This document shows, one piece after another, positions 9,065 through 18,197 of a DNA stretch of 64,000 nucleotides. The stretch covers positions 62,001-126,000 of the forward strand of contig NZ_BPEW01000002.1 of assembly GCF_019654975.1 (NCBI RefSeq), given 5' to 3'. Every line of letters starts with the position of its first letter. The first letter of the stretch is position 1. A program made the translations under genes and the position numbers. The stretch comes from Shewanella sp. c952. Its GTDB lineage: Bacteria > Pseudomonadota > Gammaproteobacteria > Enterobacterales > Shewanellaceae. The notes beneath the pieces were generated by a model. That model was not told where the DNA came from, searched no databases, and worked only from the letters and a program-made list of their open reading frames with translations.

Positions 9065-10066
9065 ATGGAACTGCTGTGCCCCGCGGGTAATCTCGCATCA
9101 TTAAAAATTGCGCTAAATGCTGGCGCCGATGCGGTCTATCTAGGACTAAAAGATGATACCAATGCCCGTTCTTTTGCAGGTTTAAACTTTACTCCCAAAA
9201 AACTACAACAGGCTGTTGAGTACACTAAAAAATGCGGCAAGAAAGTATTTCTGACCATTAATACCTTTCCAAAACCAGGTGAAGAAACTCGCTGGTATCA
9301 AGCCATAGATTTGGCCGCGGCAACCGGTGTTGATGCGCTCATTATGGCGGATATATCATTACTCGATTACGCCCATAGCCGCTACCCACACTTGCCGTTG
9401 CACTTATCAGTGCAAGCCAGCGCGACTAATCTTGGTGCGCTAACGCTTTATAAAGAAGCATTTAATATCGAACGCGCAGTTTTGCCACGGGTATTGTCGA
9501 TGAAGCAGGTCAGAGACCTGTCTAAAGTCACCCCTGTTGACTTAGAAGTTTTCGCATTCGGCAGTTTATGCATTATGGCTGAAGGCCGCTGCCATCTATC
9601 TTCATACGTCACCGGCCAATCTCCTAATACTGGCGGCTCCTGCTCACCGGCAAAACATGTACGTTGGCAAGAGGATGGCAGTGATAGGTTAACTTGGTTA
9701 AACGATGTACTTATTGATAAGTCTGGTGTTGATGAACAGATGGGTTACCCAGTCGTCTGTAAAGGTCGTTACACCACAGATGAAAACAGTACCGCTAGCC
9801 ACATTCTTGAGGCGCCGACCAGTTTAAACACCTTAAGTTTATTGCCTGAACTTGCCAAAGCAAACGTAGTGTCTCTAAAAATAGAAGGCCGTCAACGCAG
9901 CCCAGCTTATGTTGAGCAAGTGACACGAGTATGGCGCGCTGCAATCGATAGTTACTTATCAGCACCTGAGAAATACCAAACCCAGCAAGAGTGGAATGCA
10001 GCTTTAAACAAAGTCTCTGAAGGGCAAACAACCACACTCGGCGCCTATGAGCGAACTTGGCAGTAA
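9065..10066 (+). CDS. ubiU: O2-independent ubiquinone biosynthesis protein UbiU (U32 family)
   Basis: 333 residues beginning MELLCPAGNLASLKIAL, the U32 'peptidase' signature. Four cysteines lie in the positions that bind the [4Fe-4S] cluster of E. coli UbiU: those in GSLCIMAEGRC (about 169 and 176), GGSCSPAK (about 193) and VVCKGRY (about 232). UbiU pairs with UbiV as a prephenate-dependent hydroxylase for anaerobic ubiquinone synthesis. It runs into ubiV with a 29-base gap. Confidence 0.94.
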   Translation: MELLCPAGNLASLKIALNAGADAVYLGLKDDTNARSFAGLNFTPKKLQQAVEYTKKCGKKVFLTINTFPKPGEETRWYQAIDLAAATGVDALIMADISLLDYAHSRYPHLPLHLSVQASATNLGALTLYKEAFNIERAVLPRVLSMKQVRDLSKVTPVDLEVFAFGSLCIMAEGRCHLSSYVTGQSPNTGGSCSPAKHVRWQEDGSDRLTWLNDVLIDKSGVDEQMGYPVVCKGRYTTDENSTASHILEAPTSLNTLSLLPELAKANVVSLKIEGRQRSPAYVEQVTRVWRAAIDSYLSAPEKYQTQQEWNAALNKVSEGQTTTLGAYERTWQ

Positions 10067-10095
10067 CAGCACTGCTTATTTTTAAAGGAAAGATA

Positions 10096-10962
10096 ATGAA
10101 AACATCTCTCGGGCCAATACAGTATTGCTGGTCAAAAGAAAAAGTCAGCCAGTTCTATCAGCAGGTAGCTGACAGCAATATTCCCGTCGTCTATCTTGGT
10201 GAAACCGTTTGCAGTAGACGCAGACAAGTAAAATTTAGCGACTATTTAAAACTAGCGCAGATGCTACGAGAGTCAGGTAAGGAAGTGATTCTATCTACGC
10301 TAGCGTTATTAGAAGCGCCATCAGAATACACTGAGCTAAAAAAGCAGGTTAACAATGGTGAATTCATTATCGAGGCTAATGATATCGGTGCAGTGCAAGC
10401 AGCAAAAGAGATTGGTTTACCCTTTGTCTGTGGTCCCACTATCAATAACTACAATTTGGCGACGCTAAAAAAACTGCATCAATGGGGCATGCAACGTTTT
10501 GTGATGCCTATAGAGTTGTCTAAAACTTGGCTAACCAATGTTATCGAAGCTGAATTAGCCACGAGTGGAGCCCCTCTCCCCTTTGAAATAGAGGTGTTTG
10601 CTCATGGGTATTTGCCACTGGCGCATTCTGCTCGCTGTTTTACGGCCAAACAACAGGGGCTGCCTAAAGATAACTGTCAAACGGTATGCTTGTCGCACTC
10701 AAAAGGGTTACTCGCTCAAACCCAAGACCAACAACCGTTACTAAGGATTAACGGTATTCAGACTCAGTCTGCCAGTCAAATTGATCTTTCAGCGGATATT
10801 GCCCAGATGCAACAGATGGGAATCAACTACTTTAGAGTCTCTCCAAGTAGCTTAAAGAGCATCGAAGTCGCTGAGAGTATTCTGTCTAAGCCGCAACTGC
10901 CAGAGCCTCTCACATGCAACGGATATTGGCATCAAACCTCAGGGTTAGCACAGGTTAACTAG
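10096..10962 (+). CDS. ubiV: O2-independent ubiquinone biosynthesis protein UbiV (U32 family)
   Basis: 288 residues from the ATG at 10096, chosen because AAAGGA lies 7-12 bases ahead and MKTSLGPIQYCW matches the E. coli UbiV start. An upstream in-frame start at 10057 would overlap ubiU. Cluster cysteines are visible at C39 (GETVCSRRR) and in HSARCF and DNCQTVC (about 180, 193, 197). It forms a heterodimer with UbiU. The 3' end overlaps the convergent membrane-protein gene by four bases. Confidence 0.93.
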   Translation: MKTSLGPIQYCWSKEKVSQFYQQVADSNIPVVYLGETVCSRRRQVKFSDYLKLAQMLRESGKEVILSTLALLEAPSEYTELKKQVNNGEFIIEANDIGAVQAAKEIGLPFVCGPTINNYNLATLKKLHQWGMQRFVMPIELSKTWLTNVIEAELATSGAPLPFEIEVFAHGYLPLAHSARCFTAKQQGLPKDNCQTVCLSHSKGLLAQTQDQQPLLRINGIQTQSASQIDLSADIAQMQQMGINYFRVSPSSLKSIEVAESILSKPQLPEPLTCNGYWHQTSGLAQVN

Positions 10963-11648
10963 GACTTAAATGTAGGCTTTAAATTTAACATGACGTTGGT
11001 GGTCCAAGCCACGAAACAGCTGATCCCTACCCATTCAAACACCGCAGGCCACCAAATATCAGGACGATGCATCTCAACCAGCATCTCCTGATAAAATGCC
11101 CTATCACCTTCAGTCAACTCTAACCCTAGCAAAGGTACAATTAGAAATGCCGCCATGCTGATGAACGAGCAAGATGCCAAAATGCTGGTAGTCCGTGAGA
11201 ATAATCGTCCTTTGCCCACTAATAAATACAGTCCATATAACACCGAGCTGGTACTGCCGAAAATAAAGAAGTATTGAATTGCCGCAGTATGTAAATGATA
11301 AACATTGATTGGGAACAGCCCTATTGCAGCAAGACTAAAAAATGTCAGCGCTAAACAGGCGAAAAATGGGTAAGACCAAGGCGAGTCTGCAATTTGTAAA
11401 GAAAACAAACAAAACAGCACCACACTCAAACTACCAAAGAATAGTCCGCCATTAATGATTACTGCAAAATAGGAGTGGCCATAATTACCCAACTCACTGA
11501 GCGTATGGTTCAAAAAGCTAAAACCTCTACCGTCATACTGCTCAAATGTCAGCACAGACATCAGCAAGCCTAGCAATAATCCGAAGACTCCTAGCATACC
11601 AAAGCGAAATGCGAGCGTAGAAACCTTATTCTGTATCCGAGCTACCAT
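10959..11648 (-). CDS. DUF998-like integral membrane protein
   Basis: 229 residues with about six hydrophobic helices (starting near residues 15, 60, 92, 120, 152 and 205). The first loop contains FSFLNHTLSELGNYGHS, resembling the conserved 'LSELG' loop of DUF998 proteins. It should sit in the inner membrane. The function of this family is unknown. It is convergent with ubiV and shares no obvious role with it. Confidence 0.65.
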   Translation of the reverse strand: MVARIQNKVSTLAFRFGMLGVFGLLLGLLMSVLTFEQYDGRGFSFLNHTLSELGNYGHSYFAVIINGGLFFGSLSVVLFCLFSLQIADSPWSYPFFACLALTFFSLAAIGLFPINVYHLHTAAIQYFFIFGSTSSVLYGLYLLVGKGRLFSRTTSILASCSFISMAAFLIVPLLGLELTEGDRAFYQEMLVEMHRPDIWWPAVFEWVGISCFVAWTTNVMLNLKPTFKS

Positions 11649-12028
11649 ATATTCCTATTTTTATAATTTCTAATGGCATCATCAAATATATATCGATTTA
11701 GCCCTAGTTAAAGAGGTCTAGCTCAGGTTTTTAACAAGCTTTACAACGCCACCAATTGTAGCGCACATGTTACTTTTATCGTTTACCGCCCATATTTTCA
11801 AGTTTAATATCCAAAACAATGAAGATGGATAAGACTAAAAAGAGAATAAACCCAGAAAGTTACACCAAAAAAGCGCAATGCACTTTTAGCTAATATTTCA
11901 TTAAAAAAATTAGAAAAACCTGATTAAAAGTGGGTGTATTAATGTTATATTTCAGCCAAGTGGTTATACCCATTAGTACATTTACGACATAAACCTCGTA
12001 ATGCCATTTGCAGTCACATGGAATAATA
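11649..12028. other. Intergenic region, no gene seen
   Basis: 380 AT-rich bases between the divergent DUF998-like and chemoreceptor genes. It presumably holds promoters for both. I found no convincing small gene, repeat or operator. Confidence 0.5.
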
Positions 12029-13573
12029 ATGACAACAAACAATGCAAACACAGCCAACCGGGAAGTTAGGCTCAACAATTCAGACCAATTAATATCAAGC
12101 ACTGACAAGCGAGGTGTTATTACCTATGCCAACCCACGATTTATTGAAGTTTCTGGCTATTCTGAGCAGGAACTGATTGGCCAGAACCACAAGCTAGTCC
12201 GCCACTCAGATATGCCCAAAGCAGCCTTTAAAGAGATGTGGCAAAAACTAGAGGCTGGACAGTCTTGGCGCGGTATCGTTAAAAACCGCTGTAAAAATGG
12301 CAACTTTTATTGGGTTGACGCCTTTGTTTCACCGCTGTTTGAGCAAGGGGATCTCGTCGGATATCAATCAGTGCGCGTAGCCCCTAAAGCCGAGTACGTC
12401 AGCCAAGCACAGAAAATTTATCAACGACTCAACAATGGCAAGGCCGTTAACGACCCCATTAGCCTAACCAACAAGCGCGTACTCTCAGCGGTGTGTGCCA
12501 GCCTAGGCTTAGCCGTCGCGGGTTATATTTGGGGCTGGGGGGTGATTTTAGCCGGTATTTTACTAATGGGTATCAATCTCGCCATTTTCTACGATGAAGC
12601 TTTTCGTATACCTGCCCGTTTAATGCAAATGAAGCAGCAACACGATTCAGTTAGCCGCTTTATCTACTGTGGGCGTGACACCTCCTCACTGCTCGATTTC
12701 CAATTGATGATGAAAGATGCCAAGTTACAAGGTGTGCTAGGCCGCTCGCAAGATAACGCCGAACACATTGATGACATATCAAATCAACTAGTCACCGCAG
12801 CAACTCAAGCACATGTCGGGCTTGATGTTGAAAGCCAACAGATAGAGCAAATCGCTAGTGCTACCGAAGAGATGGCAGCCACTATTACCGAAGTCGCCAG
12901 TAATATTAAGTCAACCTCTGACAGCATTCAGGACACTTATGTCCTTTGCGATGACAGTCGAGAGAAGATGCAAAAGAGTGCCAACAGTATTAATGAACTC
13001 ACAGAGTCAGTATCAGAAGCCGCAGCGAATGCATTATTACTCAACAAAGAAGCTGAACGTGTCGCCAGCGCCATGTCTGAAATTGATGCCATAGCAGAAC
13101 AAACTAACCTACTCGCCCTTAATGCTGCGATTGAAGCTGCTAGAGCCGGTGAACAAGGTCGTGGCTTTGCCGTGGTTGCTGATGAGGTTCGTGCGCTGTC
13201 GAGCCGCACCCAACAATCTACCGAAAGTATCTCAAAAAGCGTCGATAAGATGTTTTCGATGCTAACGCAATGGTCGAAGCAGATGGATGAAAGCAAATCT
13301 CAAGCATTGCTATGCACCGATGATGCACAGCAATCGGCTCAAAAAGTCGACACCATTTACGAAGCCGTCAGAAATATTCATGATTTAGCGCAACAAAATG
13401 CAGTTGCCGCAGAGCAACAAACGCTGGTTGTTGATGAAATCAACCAAAATATCAGCCACATTAGCCGAGCCTCAGCAGAAAATTTGGGCGCGATTGATGT
13501 GGTGGAATTAGCAGTTAAAGAACTAAAGATTAACGCCGAAAAAGCAAAATCTTTGAGGAAAACATTTAGTTAG
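12029..13573 (+). CDS. PAS-domain methyl-accepting chemotaxis protein (Aer-like)
   Basis: 514 residues from the ATG at 12029; an upstream in-frame TTG (12008) would add seven residues. It has an N-terminal PAS domain (about 20-120, with [15 protein letters not shown] and [11 protein letters not shown]). Two hydrophobic segments with almost no periplasmic loop follow (about 150-195), then a long coiled-coil signalling domain with the hairpin tip [20 protein letters not shown]. This is the Aer architecture, which senses redox or energy state from the cytosolic side. It lacks a HAMP segment that I can recognise and is monocistronic. Confidence 0.9.
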   Translation: MTTNNANTANREVRLNNSDQLISSTDKRGVITYANPRFIEVSGYSEQELIGQNHKLVRHSDMPKAAFKEMWQKLEAGQSWRGIVKNRCKNGNFYWVDAFVSPLFEQGDLVGYQSVRVAPKAEYVSQAQKIYQRLNNGKAVNDPISLTNKRVLSAVCASLGLAVAGYIWGWGVILAGILLMGINLAIFYDEAFRIPARLMQMKQQHDSVSRFIYCGRDTSSLLDFQLMMKDAKLQGVLGRSQDNAEHIDDISNQLVTAATQAHVGLDVESQQIEQIASATEEMAATITEVASNIKSTSDSIQDTYVLCDDSREKMQKSANSINELTESVSEAAANALLLNKEAERVASAMSEIDAIAEQTNLLALNAAIEAARAGEQGRGFAVVADEVRALSSRTQQSTESISKSVDKMFSMLTQWSKQMDESKSQALLCTDDAQQSAQKVDTIYEAVRNIHDLAQQNAVAAEQQTLVVDEINQNISHISRASAENLGAIDVVELAVKELKINAEKAKSLRKTFS

Positions 13574-13939
13574 TTTGCAGTACTTTGTAATAGTTGTCGT
13601 TACAAACTTTAGTAGCGACAACTAAAAAACCACAACAAACACACCAAAAGCCAACAATCAAAAAACAAACTTAAAACATTGTTTTGAATAGAATTAAACA
13701 AAAAATAATTTTGTTTTTTCACTGCATCTTCCTATACAATATATTTAGTCATTTAGAGTTAATAACTATTCGCACAGCTTGATATATTTTCTATATCGGT
13801 AGAATCGTTTTACATAGATGTTTTAAGGCGGTAACCTCGCCTGTTAGCAGTTGAATGAATATTCAATACATTTTTTGCTTAAGTACAAAACTCAGTTTTT
13901 AGGCTGCAAAGCAGAACTCGATATTTAGGGTAGAAAAAA
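13574..13939. other. Intergenic region with an inverted repeat
   Basis: 366 AT-rich bases. An inverted repeat TAGTTGTCG/CGACAACTA (about 13588-13625) follows the chemoreceptor stop but lacks a T run, so it is only a possible terminator. The rest should contain the promoter of the following gene. Confidence 0.4.
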
Positions 13940-15295
13940 GTGTCAGAAAAACAAACCCACAACATTAAAACAATACTTACGTTTATTGTGCCATCACTGA
14001 TCGGTCTGCTGTTATTCATGACCCCTATCAGCTATCAAGATGCGATCACGATTCCTATTGCTATTATCTCGAAATCTTTACAGAGTTTCCTCGGTGATGC
14101 GCTTATCGGTATCGTGACAGGTATTGTTATCTTCACAGCGATAGCCTCCGCACTGGTAAAAGCAATTAAACCCAAATTGGTCACAGAAAATAGTTTCTTA
14201 AACTCATTGTTTAATGTCACACCAATATGGTTAGTCATTCGCATTCTAGGTGCTATCTTTATCAGCCTGACTTTCTTTGGTGTTGGTCCTGAAGCTATTC
14301 GTTCTGACGATACTGGAGCACTGGTATTGAACGACCTCTTACCTGTATTGTTCTCGGTGTTTTTATTTGCAGGCATGTTACTGCCGCTTTTGCTTAACTT
14401 TGGTTTACTAGAACTACTGGGCACCCTGCTTACTAAGATTATGCGCCCTATCTTTAACTTACCAGGACGCAGCGCCATTGACTGTATGGCATCTTGGTTA
14501 GGTGATGGTAGCGTAGGGATCTTAATGACCAGTAAGCAGTATGAAGCACGTTTTTATACCCAACGTGAAGCTGCAGTTATTGGAACGACCTTCTCAGCAG
14601 TATCAATCACTTTCTCGCTGGTGGTTATTTCACAGGTACAACTCGAGCATCTATTTGTTCCCTTCTATTTAACAGTCTGTTTTGCTGGCTTTGTCGCCGC
14701 GATAATCGTGCCTAAGCTACCACCACTGTCTTGGAAGAAAGATCTCTATATTGATGAAACACCACGCCATAAAGATGACGAGGTTATTCCAGCGGGTCAC
14801 GGTGTTTTCTCTTGGGGACTCGATCAAGCATTAACAAAAGCCTCACGTGCAGGCGGTATCAAACATACTTTAACTGACGGCGTTAAAAACGTTGTTGATA
14901 TGATTTTTGGCGTGATACCAGTCGTCATGGGGATCGGTACCATCGCCCTAATGATTGCCGAATTTACGCCTGTATTTAATTATCTAGGCATGCCATTTAT
15001 TCCGCTACTAGAGTTGCTACAAGTGCCTGAAGCTGCTGAAGCCTCTAAAACAATTGTGGTCGGTTTTGCGGATATGTTTATTCCCGCTATTCTTGCCAGC
15101 TCAATTGAATCAGACATGACTCGCTTTATTATTGCTGCGCTATCGGTCACTCAGCTTATCTACATGAGCGAAGTTGGTGCACTATTGATGGGCAGTAAAA
15201 TCCCAGTCAACTTCCTTGAGCTTGCAGTGGTGTTTATCTTAAGAACATTGGTTACTTTGCCTGTTATCGCTGGTATTGCACACCTGATTTTCTAA
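13940..15295 (+). CDS. YjiH-family membrane protein with nucleoside-recognition (Gate) domain
   Basis: 451 residues from a GTG preceded by AGGG. About ten membrane helices are spread over the length. The SAIDCMASWLGDGSVGILMT segment (about 178-198) and the late VVGFADMFIPAI segment are typical of Gate-domain (nucleoside recognition) proteins of the YjiH group. It is an inner membrane protein, presumably a transporter, but the substrate is unknown. It stands alone between terminators. Confidence 0.78.
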   Translation: MSEKQTHNIKTILTFIVPSLIGLLLFMTPISYQDAITIPIAIISKSLQSFLGDALIGIVTGIVIFTAIASALVKAIKPKLVTENSFLNSLFNVTPIWLVIRILGAIFISLTFFGVGPEAIRSDDTGALVLNDLLPVLFSVFLFAGMLLPLLLNFGLLELLGTLLTKIMRPIFNLPGRSAIDCMASWLGDGSVGILMTSKQYEARFYTQREAAVIGTTFSAVSITFSLVVISQVQLEHLFVPFYLTVCFAGFVAAIIVPKLPPLSWKKDLYIDETPRHKDDEVIPAGHGVFSWGLDQALTKASRAGGIKHTLTDGVKNVVDMIFGVIPVVMGIGTIALMIAEFTPVFNYLGMPFIPLLELLQVPEAAEASKTIVVGFADMFIPAILASSIESDMTRFIIAALSVTQLIYMSEVGALLMGSKIPVNFLELAVVFILRTLVTLPVIAGIAHLIF

Positions 15296-15316
15296 TCGAA
15301 TAATCACTAGCAATAT

Positions 15317-15344
15317 AAAAAAGAGCGCTGAGGCGCTCTTTTTT
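15317..15344 (+). terminator. Terminator after the YjiH-family gene
   Basis: Stem AAGAGCGC/GCGCTCTT followed by T6. It ends five bases before the Pho-box-like array that begins at 15349. Confidence 0.88.
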
Positions 15345-15348
15345 ATGC

Positions 15349-15388
15349 GCGTCATTAATTTGCCATAAAATATTCATCTTGCAGTCAA
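15349..15388 (+). promoter_or_regulatory. Candidate tandem Pho-box array upstream of the phosphoesterase-olsF operon
   Basis: Four heptamers with exact 11-base phasing: GCGTCAT, TTGCCAT, TATTCAT, CAGTCAA, separated by TAAT, AAAA and CTTG. They match CTGTCAT at 5, 5, 4 and 5 of 7 positions. The layout equals that of the pstS array at 3807-3846 (same unit number and phase). The array ends 48 bases before the ATG at 15437. The individual units are imperfect, so binding is a hypothesis. Confidence 0.5.
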
Positions 15389-15436
15389 CTATCGCTTTTA
15401 CTCTATCGGCATCCCCCAGCGTTAACTGGCAGGACA

Positions 15437-16360
15437 ATGAAAGAGAAGCAGCAAGGATTAGCACACAGCAAAACAGCACTTTTGAGCAGTGCACTCGTGA
15501 GTCATATTGATAGCATATCGCCAATCAATAACACCGAGAAAAATAGCACTGAGCGACACTTCAATGCCATTTGGTTGTCGGATGTTCACCTCGGCAGCAA
15601 AGACTGCAAGGCTGAGTATCTGCTACAACTGCTAAATTCACTGCACACCGATAAACTATTTCTCGTTGGCGACATCATCGACATTTGGGCGCTAAAGCGT
15701 AAGTTTCTCTGGCCACAGAGCCACAACCTTATCCTACAGAAACTACTAAAAATGGCCCGCGAAGGAACACATATTGTGTATATTCCCGGTAATCATGATG
15801 ATGTATTCAAACCTTATGATGGATTCCACCTTTGGGATCTGACCATTAGTACAGAGCACATTCACATCACCGCCTCTAACCGCAAAGTATTAATGGTGCA
15901 CGGCGATCAGTTTGATTCCGAAGTGTGTATTGGCCGCGCCTACGCCAAGTTAGGCGACCACCTTTATGATCTACTGTTATTTCTAAATCGACAACTGCAT
16001 AGAGTTCGTAACCACTTAGGTTACCCTTATTGGTCGCTGGCAAGTTACGTGAAACTTAGAGTCGGCAAAGCTCAACAAGCCATCAATAACTACCGTAGTG
16101 CCGTCATACGCTATGCAAAATCTAAAGGGGCTGATGTGGTCGTCTGTGGCCATATCCACCAGCCCGAACTTAGCCTCACAAACAATATTATTTATGCCAA
16201 TGACGGAGACTGGGTAGAAAACTGTACTTTTGTCGCTGAATCTCAATCTGGTGATATACAACTTTTGAAGTGGCAAGAATCGACAAGCAGCGCCCGACTG
16301 ATTAGCGCTTTTCAATTTAGTCCGCAGCGCGATTCGCCAAAAACTAGACGTGTAGCCTAA
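15437..16360 (+). CDS. LpxH-like metallophosphoesterase (UDP-diacylglucosamine diphosphatase family)
   Basis: 307 residues with the full binuclear-metal phosphoesterase set: DVH (about 49), GDIIDIW (about 79), GNHDD (about 115), MVHGDQFD (about 155) and GHIHQP (about 236). This is the LpxH/COG2908 family. A leader of about 43 residues precedes the domain, without a clear signal peptide. It may cleave a pyrophosphate or phosphate ester in a lipid or nucleotide-lipid substrate. It is followed after 29 bases by the ornithine lipid synthase gene, which suggests a membrane-lipid remodelling role rather than being the housekeeping LpxH. Confidence 0.78.
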   Translation: MKEKQQGLAHSKTALLSSALVSHIDSISPINNTEKNSTERHFNAIWLSDVHLGSKDCKAEYLLQLLNSLHTDKLFLVGDIIDIWALKRKFLWPQSHNLILQKLLKMAREGTHIVYIPGNHDDVFKPYDGFHLWDLTISTEHIHITASNRKVLMVHGDQFDSEVCIGRAYAKLGDHLYDLLLFLNRQLHRVRNHLGYPYWSLASYVKLRVGKAQQAINNYRSAVIRYAKSKGADVVVCGHIHQPELSLTNNIIYANDGDWVENCTFVAESQSGDIQLLKWQESTSSARLISAFQFSPQRDSPKTRRVA

Positions 16361-16389
16361 CCTCTTAACAGCCATAGAAGGGCCTGATT

Positions 16390-18129
16390 ATGATTTTTAC
16401 CGTCGATAATGTCGTTGAAAAGAACTTACCATTGCTCGATAAGAGTCCATGGTTAGCAACTCCCACCAAAGCAATGCTTCGTTATCTACTTAAAGAAAAA
16501 GAGTGCAATGACATTGCCAACAAATTTTCATTTTTACAGGGCGTCGACTTTGTCGAACAAGTACTCAACAGCTTCAATTTCAGTTACAGCGTTCCTAACA
16601 ATGAAGTTGAGAATATTCCGATAGAGGGGCGGGTGGTTATTTATGCTAACCACCCAATTGGTTCGCTCGATGCTTTAGCCATGATAAAGCTTATCAGTAA
16701 AGTAAGACCCGATATCAAAGTGGTCGCCAATGAGCTACTGATGGCGCTGGAGCCATTGCACTCGATATTATTACCAGTGCGCAACATGACCGGCGGTACC
16801 CCAAAACAGCATCTAGATAATATTCACAAGCACCTGCGCAATGAAGGGGCGGTGCTGATTTTCCCCAGTGGAGAAGTTTCACGCTTGCGCCCTACAGGTG
16901 TTGTCGATCTTCACTGGCACAGTGGCTTTCTAAAAATAGCTAAAGCCTGTAATGCGCCCTTGTTACCTATGCATGCAGATGCCAAAAACTCAGCTGCTTT
17001 TTATGGCGCTTCAATGCTTTATAAACCATTAGCCAGCTTGATGCTGGTAAAAGAGATGTTTAAACAAGCAAAGAAAACCATGCCTGTGCGTATTGGAGAG
17101 TTGATCCCAAAGGAGGTGGTAAATAGCTCTGATTTCCCCCTAAAAACAAAAGTTAAGCTACTCAAAAATCATCTTTATCGCATTGGTAAAAATCGCAGTC
17201 CACTATTTACCACCCAAAGTGCAATCGCGCACCCTGAGTCTCGCAGTGAATTACAAACGGCACTGTTACAATGTGAGCTCCTTGGAGAGACCAGCGACGC
17301 TAAGAAGATTTTTCTATATCAGCATCAATCAAGTAATCCGATCATGCGCGAGATTGGTCGCCTCAGAGAGATAGCCTTTCGCGCGGTAGGTGAAGGTACC
17401 GGTATGCGCCGAGATACAGATAAATACGATCGCTACTATCAACATTTGGTTTTATGGGATCCCGTCGACTTAGAGATCGTCGGTTCATACCGTTTCGCAG
17501 GCGCCAAAGAGGTACATCAAAAACAGGGAAGTAATGCACTGTATAGCCAGTCACTCTTTAAATATCAACCCGCCTTTGCGCCCTACTTTGAACAAGGCCT
17601 AGAGCTCGGTCGGAGTTTTGTACAACCAAAGTACTGGGGGAAGCGAAGTTTAGATTACCTCTGGGTTGGGATTGGTGCATTCCTCGTTAAAAACCCACAA
17701 TATCGTTATTTATTTGGTCCGGTTTCTTTAAGCGATCATTTACCAGACCCGGCAAAAGAGCGATTAATCCACTTCTATAAAACCCAATTTTCTAATGAGC
17801 AACCTCTAGCGCATTCATTTAGTCCCTATATTTTCAATGAAGACAAGCTACAGCAACTCAACAAACAATACTCCCAGTTAGACTATTCTCAGGGCTTTAA
17901 ACAACTCAAACAAACCATGGCCAGTATGGGCGCAGCAGTCCCTGCGCTCTATAAGCAATATGGCGAATTGTGTCATGATGATGGGGTTAGCTTTCTCGAT
18001 TTCGGCATAGATGCTGAGTTTGGCGATTGCATTGATGGACTAGTGCTTGTTGATACCCTGAAACTGAAAGATAAGAAGCGCAGCCGTTATTTTGACTGTC
18101 ACCAAGCAGAAGTAGGTGCCATAAAGTAG
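16390..18129 (+). CDS. olsF: OlsF-type bifunctional ornithine lipid synthase
   Basis: 579 residues with two acyltransferase halves. The N-terminal half (about 75-280) is a PlsC-like O-acyltransferase with YANHPIGSLDAL and FPSGEVSRLRP. The C-terminal half (about 300-560) is a GNAT/OlsB-like N-acyltransferase with EIVGSYRF, LELGRSFVQPKYW and YLFGPVSLS. This order and length match OlsF (Serratia), where the C-terminal half first N-acylates ornithine and the N-terminal half adds the second acyl chain. The product would be a phosphorus-free membrane lipid. It is cotranscribed with the phosphoesterase. In Vibrio cholerae an OlsF-type enzyme is induced by phosphate limitation, in line with the candidate Pho boxes here. 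A plain hemolysin-like acyltransferase annotation is less specific. Confidence 0.82.
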   Translation: MIFTVDNVVEKNLPLLDKSPWLATPTKAMLRYLLKEKECNDIANKFSFLQGVDFVEQVLNSFNFSYSVPNNEVENIPIEGRVVIYANHPIGSLDALAMIKLISKVRPDIKVVANELLMALEPLHSILLPVRNMTGGTPKQHLDNIHKHLRNEGAVLIFPSGEVSRLRPTGVVDLHWHSGFLKIAKACNAPLLPMHADAKNSAAFYGASMLYKPLASLMLVKEMFKQAKKTMPVRIGELIPKEVVNSSDFPLKTKVKLLKNHLYRIGKNRSPLFTTQSAIAHPESRSELQTALLQCELLGETSDAKKIFLYQHQSSNPIMREIGRLREIAFRAVGEGTGMRRDTDKYDRYYQHLVLWDPVDLEIVGSYRFAGAKEVHQKQGSNALYSQSLFKYQPAFAPYFEQGLELGRSFVQPKYWGKRSLDYLWVGIGAFLVKNPQYRYLFGPVSLSDHLPDPAKERLIHFYKTQFSNEQPLAHSFSPYIFNEDKLQQLNKQYSQLDYSQGFKQLKQTMASMGAAVPALYKQYGELCHDDGVSFLDFGIDAEFGDCIDGLVLVDTLKLKDKKRSRYFDCHQAEVGAIK

Positions 18130-18137
18130 TGCTTAAG

Positions 18138-18168
18138 ATAAAAAAGAGCCAGCTTTATAGGCTGGCTC
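18138..18168 (-). terminator. Terminator of the NCS2 permease gene
   Basis: On the minus strand a stem GAGCCAGC/GCTGGCTC with a 7-base loop is followed by T6, 30 bases after the permease stop. Confidence 0.88.
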
Positions 18169-18197
18169 AGTTGAGTTAATCTTGCTAAGAGAACAGT

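Noticed and set aside
11890..12108. 72-codon minus-strand ORF before the chemoreceptor
   Set aside because: It overlaps the chemoreceptor start on the opposite strand and has no ribosome site or recognisable domain.
14035..14478. 147-codon minus-strand ORF inside the YjiH-family gene
   Set aside because: Antisense shadow with low-complexity Ser/Lys/Ile composition; the plus-strand frame has clear membrane helices and motifs.
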